From positions 99,410 through 163,409 of the forward strand of contig WTPW01001085.1 in the NCBI GenBank assembly GCA_009809945.1: 64,000 bases of DNA. Reading direction: 5' to 3'. Position 1 is the first letter of the stretch, and every line of letters begins with the position of its first letter. Source of the DNA: Gigaspora margarita (taxonomy: Eukaryota > Glomeromycota > Glomeromycetes > Diversisporales > Gigasporaceae). Shown here one piece after another: positions 36,851-48,178 of the stretch. The position numbers and the translations under genes are program-made. Under the pieces are notes generated by a model. It saw nothing but the letters and a program-made list of their open reading frames with translations, had not been told where the DNA came from and ran no database searches.

Positions 36851-37186
36851 TGAGTCCGTATTATTTCACCAACAATCACTTCACTGACATAACATTTCAC
36901 CGACAAATATTCACTGACAAAGTTCATTTTACTGACAGTTTGTTTCACTTAAGATCATTTCACCGACAAGTTTTTTTTTAAAAAGCACACTAACTTTAAC
37001 CCTAATTTTACCCTGACCCTACCCTGACCCTAACGACAATGACCAGAATTACTTTGTCAGTGAAAAGAGCTTCGGTGAAATAAACTGTCGGTAAAATAAA
37101 CTTGTCAGTAAATATTTGTCGGTGAAATGTTATGTTGGTGAAGTGATTGTTGGCGAAATAATTGCCACCCGATAATGCAATGTGAA
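36851..37186. mobile_element. Foldback element of TTTCACCGACAA repeats
   Basis: Left arm has TTTCACC(A/G)ACAA-type units every 14-17 bp; right arm is their inverse (TTGTCGGTGAAA). Absent from the 30.83-kb paralogue. Boundaries are uncertain because of the surrounding GATAATGA repeat. Possible 8-bp TSD ATAATGTG/ATAATGAG. Confidence 0.6.
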
Positions 37187-37454
37187 ATAATGAGTCATTA
37201 TTAAAATAAGTCAAATTATAGTCAAATTATCCTTTTGAATAGCAGAAAAGTTTTTCTTAATAAAACCAATATCAAAGAATTGATTGGTATAATAAAATTT
37301 GTACTATACTTAATAACTATAAATATTTTTTTAATAACTCTATTTAAAAAATATATAAAATTGTACTAATATAACAATATAAAATTATGCTTCAAACAAC
37401 TTTACTTAATAGAAAAATATAGGTTTCTTGACAAAAAAATAAGTTAGCTATATG

Positions 37455-37749
37455 AGGACCCAGACATCTCTCATATAGGTCATAACTGGATTTTGGCCAA
37501 TTTTGATCTAATTTGCTAAAAATGACAAAATCTATTTGCTTTAATAACTTCTAATCCAGTGATCAGAATTAAATAAACTTTTTTTGTTAGATGTGCCTCA
37601 CTGAGAGCTTTATTTTTTAAAAAAGTTCATTCAAATTAGACTACCAGATGCCAAGATAATTGCCAAAAACTGTTTGTTTGCTTTTCAAATTTTAAGTATT
37701 TTTGCTAAAATATTTCAAGTATGACATCTATACTAGATGTCTGGGTCCT
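37455..37749. mobile_element. AGGACCC-ended MITE, 295 bp
   Basis: Perfect termini AGGACCCAGACATC and the 8-bp TSD GCTATATG (37447-37454 and 37750-37757). An inverted paralogue near 39545-39560 has the single empty site. Confidence 0.85.
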
Positions 37750-37759
37750 GCTATATGCT

Positions 37760-38850
37760 AAAGTTACCAAATTTTTGTTTTGTAATATAAAACCACTTTT
37801 TTGTTAAGATAACCTGTTTTGGGCTTCTATATAAACTAGTTCAACATGTAATTTTACTTGTATTAAAGCTAAAATGCATTTTTAAAACCTTTTACTAAGT
37901 GAAAAATGGTGTTAAAGTGTGTGGTAACTTAGAGAAGTTGTCAGTTTTTACTACCAAGTGGTGGTATGAGAGTTCAAATTGTACTAGTAATAATTTTGAA
38001 AAATAGGCATGCATTCTAGTAATTTCTTCTCTTAATTGGTTGGGTATATAACTGTAGCCTTGGTCTACTATCTAGAATAAGATTTCAAGTGTATTTTATA
38101 AGATTATACAAACAAATCAAAGGCTTAGAGAAAAGAACCCCCATTTGGCAAGTTATAAATAAGGAGGTAGAAAAAGATTTTTGACAGTGATACCAAAAAA
38201 GGCAGTGCTAGAAACAATGAACTTTATAAAGAAAGAAGTAGGTAATAGTAACAGTTTAAAAGTAATCACTAATTGCAAGTATTAGCTAATACCAAGATGC
38301 AAGATACTAAAAACTATATAGATACATAATAGGACATAAACTATTATAGCTAGAATTTTCTGCAAGAGTAAAGTAGCCCTAAGGCTGCTAGCTCAGAATT
38401 GAGAATAATCTGAATACCAAAAATGGTAGGATGAGCAAAAGTAAGTTTAATATAAGTAATTCCTATAGTTTGGTTGCAGGAATGGTAGCAAGTATTAAAC
38501 TTTGGATGGACTACTTAATTAGGCACCAAAAATGCATGTATGACTATAACTCATCTATGTAACAAATATCATATAATTTTCAATAAATTCTAGTAGACAA
38601 GCAGAACACTTAATATTAAAAAAAAAAGAAAAATGGTATTAAAATTAGAAAAATTTTTTTTCTTTTAAAAAAATTTTCTAATTTTAAACACATTTTTTAC
38701 TTGGTAAAAGGTTTACAAAAACATATTTTGATCTCAAAATGATTAAAATTACATGCTATACAAGCTTACTCAGAAGACTAAAACAGGCTTTTTTGACAAA
38801 AAAAGGGGTTATATTACAAAACAAAAATTTTTAACTTTAACATTGTTATC
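37760..38850. repeat. Large imperfect inverted repeat, arms about 165 bp
   Basis: Left arm 37760-37925 and right arm 38685-38850 share (inverted) AAATTTTTGTTTTGTAATAT and a CCTTTTAC(T/C)AAGT(G/A)AAAAATG end. A retroposon copy sits inside. Probably an old transposon; TSD not resolved. Confidence 0.6.
38200..38625 (+). mobile_element. 5'-truncated retroposon copy
   Basis: Matches the 3' half of 35311-36415 (from GGCAGTGCTAG on), lacks the tRNA-like head and ends in an A-rich tail. 5' truncation fits target-primed reverse transcription. Confidence 0.5.
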
Positions 38851-39635
38851 CTATATCCACTTCTTTAAAGATAGTAAGTAACTAGAGCGACCTTAGACAG
38901 TGAACACTTTGTGTAACCTCACTTGTTACTGTGATATATCTAAGTCGAAAGGTGTTTTTTAATAAAACTTAACAAAGAAGATTTTTGGCAATTTGCAATT
39001 ATGAAAGAGGCTACAATTAAAAGTATATGAGGATACTAGTAATTGTTTAATTTAAATAATAAATAAATGTATTTATTAGTGAAAGAGTATGAAGACTCAA
39101 TATTGAACTTGGTGTCCACATCTGCTGCTTTTATACATTTGATTTTTCACAAATGTAACAGACTATATCTACTACAAGTGTAATATATGCTATATCTACT
39201 ACTAATAAAATATATAATATATGTAATAGAAATGTAATATATAAAATAAATAATATATGTATATTAAATAAAATATATGAAATATATGCATCAAATATGA
39301 CATGTTTTACATATGCTACATGTAACGAATCTGTCCGCAGTAATCGCCTAACCAATCAGATTGCAGATCACATGATTGATCACTTATTGGTTCCGATCTT
39401 GTCATCCAGTGGTCGTACAGGAATGATCTATAGCTCTTTGGAATCGTCTCAGTGAGCTGATTCGAATGGTGGTTTTTCATTCAATTCTGATTGGTGGATC
39501 AAGAGTTAAGATCGATTTTGTGTTTTATAGCAATTTCTATAGGTCAACAACATATAGCTAATATCTTTTGTCAAAATAACCTTTATTTTCTACTAAATAA
39601 AGTTGTTCAGAGTATAATTTTACATATATTTGGTG
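38851..39635. other. Intergenic with a CCAAT-rich patch
   Basis: ATAT-rich repeat at 39160-39310. Then, at 39330-39520, an unusually CpG-bearing patch with CCAATCAG, ATTGGTTCC and GATTGGTGG. Positions 39545-39640 are the inverse of about 37365-37454. No gene. Confidence 0.5.
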
Positions 39636-39838
39636 TTTTAAAATTAGTAAATATTTGTTTTTGACAAAGTTACATTTGAAATTATACAAAATTAACAAAA
39701 TTTCAACTTTTTTTAAGCTCAATTTTTTTTCTTTTCTTGTTCTATAAATTTAATTTTAGTTAATTAGTAAAGCTGAAGATAATCTTTAGCTAAAAGTTTA
39801 TAGTAAATATATATGATTTTATTATAATTTTTATTATA
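39636..39838. repeat. Right arm of a distant inverted repeat
   Basis: Inverse of 29888-30112; begins TTTTAAAATTAGTAAATATT and includes the AAGCTCAATTTTTTTT purine/pyrimidine tract. Confidence 0.65.
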
Positions 39839-41030
39839 GACAGTAATCAAAGAACATGTCCTATGTCTAATATGATGAAATTAATTAAACACCAGGGGGT
39901 ATTTATTATAATAGCTTATATAGAGAATAAAAATATGGCAATGATAAAAATTTTTGAGAATACAATTAATTTTTTCAAATTTTTATATTTGTAGATTAAA
40001 ATATGCTCTTTCTAAAGATATAAATATTACTAAACAAATTATTTTAAAAAATTATACTTGTATATATCATAAAGTTTGCTGCAGTGGCCTCAAATTTGCC
40101 ATAGTATACAAATTCGTTAATTTTGATTGGTTAGATCATATGATCATCATATGATTTTTTTGTAATCAAAAAATTAATATCCAATCTTTAACTACATGCT
40201 TCACAGTGAATATCTAACCAATATTAATAATTTTACTACTATTAGAATTACAAATACCTATTCTACAACTTTTATAATAAATTTTGCCAAAATTCTTAAA
40301 AATTTTGTAGTTTTTTAGCATAGTATTTTGGTAATAATGTCAAAGATACTTTTTGAAGTTTAAAATAACATACTTAATAAAATTTAATTTTAAAAAAAAA
40401 TTTTTGCCATCATGATCATATGAAAATTGATCTACACATACTCTAACCTTAAATAAAGACTATACTAATACAATGAAATGGCAAAATAATAAAGAATACA
40501 ATAAAACTAAACTACTACTATATAAGAATCAGGATTATTATTATACTATATAATAAAGTCATTGTAATCTGAGACATTGTCTAATCTAATTATAGTAGTG
40601 CGAAAACTCAGGTTTTAAATATTTTCTAAGTTATTAAGAACTACTGCACTATAATATTTTCGTGACTCCTTGTACCTACAATGTTGCGAAGCATTTGCAC
40701 GCAGGCCATGAACATAAATGTTTGAAAAAGCCATTCCTAAGCCAAGATGACTATGACTCATGGCGAACCAACACCAAGAGCCAATAATTACTAGTTTATC
40801 CAACATTTTATGGACAACAATAACCTGCACCTCTGCCCATTGCATACAAACAACTCCTGGGAACAAATATTACCTCCAAACCTCTGCCACAACCAAAAGT
40901 CTTGTAATTTTAGGATGGCTTGGGTCACTGGAGTCTTCTGGTATTACCAATTTGCATTTATGTCATGGATTAAAATTTTTTTTTAACCACTAATGCTAAC
41001 TGTCCCTAATTAACGACTTACTTGATTTTC
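39839..41030. other. Intergenic; possible small coding relic at 40615-40866
   Basis: Mostly AT-rich. 40437-40452 looks like a solitary end of the TTAA/GGGTAGGG family (CTCTAACC before TTAA). The minus-strand frame 40615-40866 reads protein-like in part (HSHLGLGMAFSNIYVHGLRA) but overlaps a frame on the other strand, and I recognise no family. Confidence 0.35.
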
Positions 41031-41200
41031 ACTGTCCCTAAGAACTGTCCGTAGGTTGACCTCGTGAACAGAGTTCACAGAAAATCTTGAAATCAATGGT
41101 TTTATCATGTGACATCATTTATTTTACGATGAGCGTCCTTAAAATATACCTGGGTATAGGTTCTTAACCTATAACCTCTAAATAAATAAACTAAATTTAA

Positions 41201-41567
41201 GAGTAGGATGAACGTAGATCATTTTTAATAATAATCACGTTGTAATCATATGAAATCAGGTGATCGACCAATCAGGGTTGTAAACAACAATGATTCAACC
41301 AATCAGAATTAGCGATTTTTGTGTGACCTAAGGAAATTTGGGGTCACCTAAGTTTTTTTACCAATATAAAAAGGTAAATTTTTTAAATGATATAGGGTTT
41401 AAAATTTTACTATAACAAATAGGAGACTTCAAATTATATACCACAAAATTTTGGGAAATACTGGCTATAATCTTGAAAAGTTTATTAGAAGCATATTTTT
41501 GCTTTCTATATAAAATTTTTTTGTACCCCGTAAATCATATGAAAATTGATCTACGTTCACCCTACCC
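41201..41567. mobile_element. piggyBac-like MITE, 367 bp
   Basis: TTAA on both sides (41197-41200 and 41568-41571). Left end GAGTAGGATGAACGTAGATC, right end inverse GGGTAGGGTGAACGTAGATC. Not seen at the matching place in unit B (about 9850). Confidence 0.8.
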
Positions 41568-41642
41568 TTAAAATAGCTATCACGTGCTAACTAAATTGAG
41601 AAACAGGATAAAATCCTATACCCCTGGTACAGGCTTAAACAG

Positions 41643-41775
41643 GGGAAAGTGTCCGGACACCTACCAATTCACGTGAACATTTACCAAATCGGGTAGTTTT
41701 TGTACCTACATAACCTTCTAACTATAGTGGCACGTGATTTGGTAGGTGTCCGGTAGGTGTCCGGAGACTTTTCCC
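41643..41775. mobile_element. Short foldback MITE, 133 bp, 8-bp TSD
   Basis: Inverted ends GGGAAA(A)GT(G/C)TCCGG, with ACACCTACCAA and CACGTG inside both arms, flanked by TTAAACAG (41635-41642 and 41776-41783). The right arm has an extra TAGGTGTCCGG unit. Confidence 0.8.
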
Positions 41776-42177
41776 TTAAACAGCCCTTTTACGATCGATT
41801 CTAATCCCGTGACCTCATATTATAGCCTCGTGACATAATCTAGGGCTCTAGTTGACCTTAGTTACTCAGGCCAGTCTTTCCATGCCTCAATCGAAACCTC
41901 ACCGTTATTAAGATTAAGTTAAAGTAGTTTTAGTTAGTGTTGTTAGTAATGTGTAGTGTATTATTCACACTCTCACAATTAGTGGTGACTGTGAGATCGA
42001 ATTATCCCAATCAACTCTTTTAATTATCACTGTCCAAACAAAATGCCTATCAGTAGCCAAGCCAAATCATGCCAACATCCCACGAAAAGTGCTCAAAGAC
42101 TTTTGCATACATTTTCTTAATTTCACACCACAATACGCTCTCTGGCCTAAATTATTGTGCTTTAATTTTCTTGATAA

Positions 42178-42536
42178 GGCCACGCAAAGTTGATTTTTCG
42201 TTTTGCATTACATGGATTTAAAAATTCGGGACGGACGGACGGTTTTTTTTTTTTTTTNNNNNNNNNNNNNNNNNNNNNNNNNNNNNNNNNNNNNNNNNNN
42301 NNNNNNNNNNNNNNNNNNNNNNNNNNNNNNNNNNNNNNNNNNNNNNNNNNNNNNNNNNNNNNNNNNNNNNNNNNNNNNNNNNNNNNNNNNNNNNNNNNNN
42401 NNNNNNNNNNNNNNNNNNNNNNNNNNNNNNNNNNNNNNNNNNNNNNNNNNNNNNNNNNNNNNNNNNNNNNNNNNNNNNNNNNNNNNNNNNNNNNNNNNNN
42501 NNNNNNNNNNNNNNNNNNNNNNNNNNNNNNNNNNNN

Positions 42537-42569
<33 letters not shown>

Positions 42570-42617
42570 AAAATTTGAAAAATGGGACGGCGGGTAATGC
42601 AAAACGAAAAATCAACT
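42178..42617. mobile_element. GGCC-ended MITE containing the assembly gap
   Basis: TAA then GGCCACGCAAAGTTGATT on the left, inverse AAGTTGATTTTTCG on the right (last bases lost). T-run before and A-run after 279 Ns (42258-42536), so the gap is the unreadable poly(T)/poly(A) stem. ORFs through the Ns are artefacts. Confidence 0.75.
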
Positions 42618-43293
42618 TACCAGTATTATTATAAACTGATAACCCCGATAGGTGAAATTCGGATTAAAACTTAATTCCGCTGCCTCATATTAGAGCCTCG
42701 TGACGTAACCTAGAGCTCTATTTGACCCTAGTTACTCTATCCACGCCTCAATCGAAGCCTTACCGTTATTAAGGTTGAGTTAGAGTAGTTTTAGTTAGAG
42801 TTAGTAGTGTCTTATTGCGATATTTAACGTAAGGAAATATTCACCCTTTCACAACGCACGTATGTAATTTATCTAATCAATGGGATCAATTAATTGTTCG
42901 ATAAATGAGGTAATAAAGTGTATAATTAAGTTATGTGTATCAAGATAAGAGAGATTAATTCAATCTGCTCTTTCTTGGACTCGATTATCAACGAAACTGA
43001 GTTCTAATCACGAATTTAGATTTATCATAGTCACGGGGACAAGAGAACTATTACGACGAACGAGACGAACGATTTCTCGAGGACAATAAGATTTCTTTGG
43101 GATGATATAAGTACAACGATTTTATTATAAACGAAATGGGTACAATTGGAAAAGATTAGACCTAACACTTCTACTCTTATTTCGAAAGTTGAGACTCACT
43201 AAGTTTAACTCATGCTGAGTTGTTTCTTTTCCGGGTGAGTTTATATACTTTTTAATTACAGACTAAAAATCGACTAAATGGACTCCATGGACT
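42618..43293. other. CpG-retaining unit C sequence (pair 10780-10990 and 12400-12830)
   Basis: Non-coding. It keeps CpGs lost in unit B and is the reference for the decay described in the findings. Confidence 0.6.
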
Positions 43294-43301
43294 CTATCGA
43301 C

Positions 43302-43482
43302 TAGTGATGGGCAACACGCGGGATCCGCGCGTGATCCCGCGCGGGATTTTTAATATGAGATTATCCGGCCTGCATTAACATATCATCTGGCCTGCATTGA
43401 AAGTAAATTGGCAAGTACATTATACTCAATCCCGCGAATCCCGCGCGGGATTTTTGAAAAAGTCGTGATTTGCCCATCACTA
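43302..43482. mobile_element. hAT-like MITE, TAGTGATGGGCAA ends, 181 bp
   Basis: Termini TAGTGATGGGCAA and inverse, 8-bp TSD CTATCGAC (43294-43301; second copy split by the next element, CGAC at 43619-43622). GC-rich palindromes ATCCCGCGCGGGAT near both ends. Unit B has no insertion at about 12795. Confidence 0.85.
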
Positions 43483-43486
43483 CTAT

Positions 43487-43610
43487 TAAAGATGCCTGAC
43501 GAAACTCACGTGACCTGACAAAATATTATAGATTTGTCATTTCGTCAGTGACGAAACATATGACGAAACTTATAGTTTCATCAGCAAAATAATTTCGTCA
43601 GGCATCTATA
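43487..43610. mobile_element. hAT-like MITE, TAAAGATGCCTGACGAAA, 124 bp, nested
   Basis: Termini TAAAGATGCCTGACGAAA and inverse ...GGCATCTATA, TSD ACTACTAT (43479-43486 and 43611-43618). The TSD combines the last four bases of the TAGTGATGGG element with half of its TSD, so this element jumped in second. Confidence 0.85.
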
Positions 43611-43731
43611 ACTACTATCGACTCCATGGAGCTTAATCTTTGGAATGCATGGAGTCTATCGATCCATCGGTTCGATTTCTTTACAAATGCTAACCATACA
43701 TGGAAATTCCAACCCCAATGGCCGAAAATAG

Positions 43732-44033
43732 GGATAGGTTAAAGCGGAGGGAATTTTTGATGATCGTCAGATGATCGACCAATCAAATTGCGAAATTTTG
43801 ACTGACCCGGATCATCCCGAAGAAAACAAAACAAGCGAAAAAAGAGAAAAATGTGAAAAATACAAGAAACGGTAGTCTAAACCTACTTTGATACATTAAT
43901 AAAAAATGTCGGGAAGGCAATTTTGCTTATAGGCCCTTCTAACTTATACCACAAACGACCCTAACCCTAACCCTAATCTAAATAAACGTTAAATTAGATA
44001 ATTTTTCAAAATTCCCTCCGCTTTAACCGACCA
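43732..44033. mobile_element. MULE-like MITE, 302 bp
   Basis: Inverted ends containing GGTTAAAGCGGAGGGAATTT, flanked by the 10-bp repeat CCGAAAATAG (43722-43731 and 44034-44043). Empty in unit B near 15824. Contains three CCCTAA units, too few for a telomere. Confidence 0.75.
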
Positions 44034-44728
44034 CCGAAAATAGAAAAAAATAAAAGAAATCGAGCACAGCCCTTTTTCGATAGATAATGCGCCGAATTTG
44101 CCCATCAAAACATGCGCACGTAAAAAAACAAACACAGCAGATTAACATGTGAAATACAGTTTCTCAATATCCAATCAAAAGCAAGATTTTGTTTACACCA
44201 TTTATGCGAAGTGATAGTAGATCACGTGATTGAAAGAGAAGCAGGCTCAATCTCTAGCCTCGGAACGGAATACTTATTTTGCGAGTGACACAAATCCAAA
44301 AAGGAAATTCAACGAAAAATAAACTAAGGTCGTGGATAAAATTTTAGGATTAGAGGCTATAATAATAAATAATCAGCTTTTATATGTCATTTTTGATTAG
44401 TGCCCCAAGACAGGTTTAAACACTGGTTTTCTTGTATTTTCGCTTTGCTTATGTGTCGGGCTGATCTGGGATCACATTTTACGTTCTCCGATTGGCTAAT
44501 TTCCCGTTTTGGATTTGTATCACTCGCACAAATAAGTACACGAGCCTCGGATTGCCCGCACATGTGAAGAATCAAACAGCGTGGGAAGTTCACCAATGGC
44601 ATGTGCATTGACGCAAACCAAGCGGAAACAGGAATGGGCGCTAGAAGAAATCAAATAAGTATAAGAATCAAGAAGGGCAGAATCTGAACGACCAATGCTC
44701 GAACCAAAAATTCCTGCGACTCACCTAG

Positions 44729-44874
44729 TGTAACGGTTGATTGGGAGAGCGGGTAAAACAATATAAACAATAGTGCCAATTTCACTCCAACCGTGTAAGT
44801 ATGAATTATTTACATCAGGAACTACTACAAATATAGTTTACAATTTCAAAAATTAAATTTTTAATTCGTTACAT
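44729..44874. mobile_element. Small TGTAACG-ended MITE, 146 bp
   Basis: Ends TGTAACG and inverse CGTTACA, TAG on both sides. Unit B has a single TAG near 17686. Confidence 0.65.
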
Positions 44875-45102
44875 TAGACGAGAAACACGTGATCCTAACC
44901 ACCGGTTGCGCCCACGGCGACCCCCAGGGCAATCACGATTGTTATTTTCGCGGGTGCTCATTGTCGTTCCGGCCAACTCGGTCAATTGCTCACTTTGCTA
45001 TTCATGTTTTCTGCTAACTTTTCGATAAAAAATTATTCCGACCTAAATTGTTTGATGCCAGTCCAAACAAACGTGCAACGCAATTCTTTTCGTGGCAGTT
45101 AA

Positions 45103-45306
45103 GGCCAGACCAAGTTGATTATGTGTTTTACATTACCCCCCCCCCATAGTATAAAAAAATTTAGATAAATATACATAGGGCTACGGGATATTTCGGAGAA
45201 TTTTTAGACAGTCACGGAACAATTCGGAAAAATTTTTTTTAAAATTTTACTGTGAACCACCCTCCCCCCTTCTGGAGGGGAGAGGGAGGTAATGTAAAAC
45301 ACATAA
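45103..45306. mobile_element. GGCCAGACCAAGTTGATT MITE, right end lost
   Basis: Left end intact after TTAA. The right side has the inner inverse (GTAATGTAAAACACATAA) but not the outer bases. Empty in unit B near 17886. Contains a 10-C run and a GGAGGGGAGAGGGAGG tract. Confidence 0.65.
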
Positions 45307-45510
45307 TACCATACACTCCGTTATGCAAGCATGATACTTATATCTTAATCGAGTTCACAATGACTAATTGTCAGATGAAGAATTTAATAATATTTGTCAC
45401 ATGAGCTGAAAATCTTTGTAGGCCTAAATACTAAAAATGTGTGATGAGCTTCAAAAGCATAAATGGTGTCATAAATAGATAAATAAATGTTGTAAGAATA
45501 AACAAAATAA

Positions 45511-45850
45511 GGCCACGCAAAGTTAATTTTTCGTTTTGCATAACATGATGTTCCGAAATTTCAGTCGGGTGGTTGAATTTTTTTTTTTTTTGATCTACCG
45601 TAAATTAATATACTCATATTAACATCTAAGCCATGCAAAGGTAATTTTTCGGTTTGCATAACATGGAATCAGAAAATGTTGGATTTTTTTTCGGATCTAT
45701 CGGCTAATTCGGGAAAATTAAGGTCACCATCGGGTGACACCGGAGAAAAAATTAAATAGCAATAACGGAATAATTGGCACAATTGAAATTTTAAAAAATT
45801 TTTTTTAGATCGTCGGGTTATGCAAAATGAAAAATTAACTTTGTGTGGCC
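45511..45850. mobile_element. GGCC-ended Harbinger-like MITE, C copy
   Basis: Same insertion as 18099-18475, with TAA on both sides, but the T run is only about 14 bases. The insertion preceded the B/C duplication. Confidence 0.85.
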
Positions 45851-45853
45851 TAA

Positions 45854-47816
45854 GTACCTGTCCATACAATGGGAGTTCAGGACTGGTTCTATTTTTTCAC
45901 ACGTTCTCATGTTTATTTAGGAAGATACTTTTCTTTAAACCGTTTATTCATTTTAACAGGAATAGCAAGTTGTAACTAGAGTTGCAAGTGAAACTGGTGA
46001 ATGCTGGTGAAACTACTGGTGAAACTGGTGAAACTGATTATAATAGCTAATGAGAAACTCGGGTTGAAACTATGGTAAAACTTGAAATTATCATCACCTG
46101 CAACTATATTTGTAAATTAACTCAATACAATTAATGCAAAACTTCAATTTGTGAAGCACAGCTTAGTTAAATTTGAGCTGCTTTTTTGTACTTTTATTAT
46201 CATATGTAATTTTAATTTTTTTTTCTTGTCAAAATTTTTGCCAGGTTATTAATTGATAACGAACGAAAGGATAAATTTGCAGATCTATAACTCTGCACAA
46301 CTATATTCGGTGAAATTACAGCAGGCCAGCATGATATCTGGATGACCAGATCTGTAGATGTATAATGCTTACTTTAAAAATCGAACCATTTTTATTTGTT
46401 ATAATTTCTAACCTTAATAATAAGTGGCACCAGATCAGTATAGAGCTGATTTTAGAATAAAGGTATTTTAATTCAATATCATACGGATCTAGTCATCCAT
46501 ACCGTCCATTCTGATCTGCGTAACTTACCATTAGGTAATTATGCATTATAACTAGGAACGTAATACGATTTAATGCAGTCTGAAATATTTTGATTTACAG
46601 ATATAATTCCGTAAAAAAGTTAGATTTGCTGACACAACATTTTAGATGGCAGTAAATAATATGCTCTCATGCAAACATGACTATGCTTCTGGTAAGATTT
46701 CGTGACAAATGGATGCCTGTGACTTCGTTCACAGCATCTTATTAATGAATATAAAGGCTATAGAGTTAAATATAGTTACAGCACATGCAAAATAGGTCTC
46801 TAAAAGTGCTAGGCGTGTTGACCAGGCACCATTTTTAATTGCTCATGCCTGGCACTTTCAGGATTCTAATGAAAAATGTGTTTGCGGCGCATAGCACAGT
46901 TACAATATGGCAAAGCTATATTAAATGTTACAGCAATACATAGTTTTGAAATTGATAACGATTGAAATGTATAATATACGTCAAATTGACTGCCAAAATT
47001 CTAAGTTATCGTTTTATATCTTTAGTTTAAATACTTATTAATTTTTTGTTTCTTTCAATTTAAATTGTTTAAGAAATTTTTAATGACTATACTTATAAAA
47101 ATATATAATGGATCGTTTAAATATAATCATTGTATAGCTATCCAACAAATATCAATATTACCTGTAAATTAGTTCAGGTGATTTGTCGATAAGCTAAAAA
47201 TAGATAAACGTACGTACGTAAGTACGTACCTAATTTTTTCCCACAATATGACAAAGAACATAAAGAATACAACAACGCTTATCATTATCCATATTGGTAA
47301 AATTTATAATTCTATTGTGTCCAAATTTGATGTTTTATGTTGAAATTTTGTGTCACGTTTACACATCAAATAAGAACAGGCAAAGCTGAAAACCCAATAT
47401 TATAACGGAGGTTATCCAAATATGATTTGATGTTATATGTAAAGGTGCGGACATTAGAACATGAGATAAAATATGGTATAACCGTGGCTGAGGTAGCTGC
47501 CCAATTTTATATGACGTAAGAAAGTAGGCACCAAACGCTAACAATTATTTCCAAGCGTTTATCAGCGTTAAAAAACGTCTATTAACACCCCAATTTGATT
47601 ATCTATAAAAAATTGTTAGATTTTTGGGGCAGCTATACGGGTTATGATAATTTCATAGACCTTATATAAAGCTTATAGCTCATTAAAATTCCTAAATTTC
47701 ATTATTTTTCATAACCGATCGATCGCAACAGTCCAACGTTAGATAATATATTAACTTGAAATTTAAATGTCAATTTATTCCTTATTCTTTATAACAAAGA
47801 ACTAGTAAACAATATC
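45854..47816. other. Upstream region of GTPase copy C
   Basis: Collinear with 18479-20503. Includes a TATA-like TATATAAA at about 47663-47670, about 150 bp before the start codon. No gene. Confidence 0.65.
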
Positions 47817-48147
47817 ATGCAAGGCAACGAAGACAATATCGACGATTACACCTTTGCTATGAGAATGCAGCAGATGATTTTCGACGATTATAATGGCGCA
47901 ACTGATGAAATAAGTTAATTACTTTTTATTATTCGTTTCACATTTAAAAACTATAGGATTTTGGTTTTTATATTTTTTGTATCGTTATAAATTTGCATTA
48001 AAATGCGTTCTATAAAATTTAGAACCGCCTCGTACAAATAATAATACAGGCATGTATTTTTAATAGAAAATTTTAATTGTAGGATGATTATCCAAGAGCG
48101 TAGTATGCGCGCGCTCTTTTTGTGTGCACGTTATGCATGAATTAAGT

Positions 48148-48178
<31 letters not shown>

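Larger units (their letters stand above)
35058..37380. repeat. Duplicated block with two insertions (pair at 30125-31020)
   Basis: Same order as the 30-kb copy but split by a tRNA-derived retroposon (35311-36415) and a foldback element (36851-37186). Confidence 0.7.
44044..45510. other. CpG-retaining non-coding island upstream of copy C
   Basis: Collinear with about 15850-18095. CACGTG (44223-44228), GATTGGCTAATTT (about 44490) and ACACGTGATCCT (about 44886) are kept in both units. Two small elements are inserted (44729-44874 and 45103-45306). No gene. Confidence 0.5.

Noticed and set aside
42162-42634. Four frames of 135-146 aa
   Set aside because: They run through 279 Ns and homopolymers of a MITE.
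43960-43980. Telomere-like CCCTAACCCTAACCCTAA
   Set aside because: Only three units inside a transposon; other runs at 10550, 11690 and 37005 are shorter or mixed.
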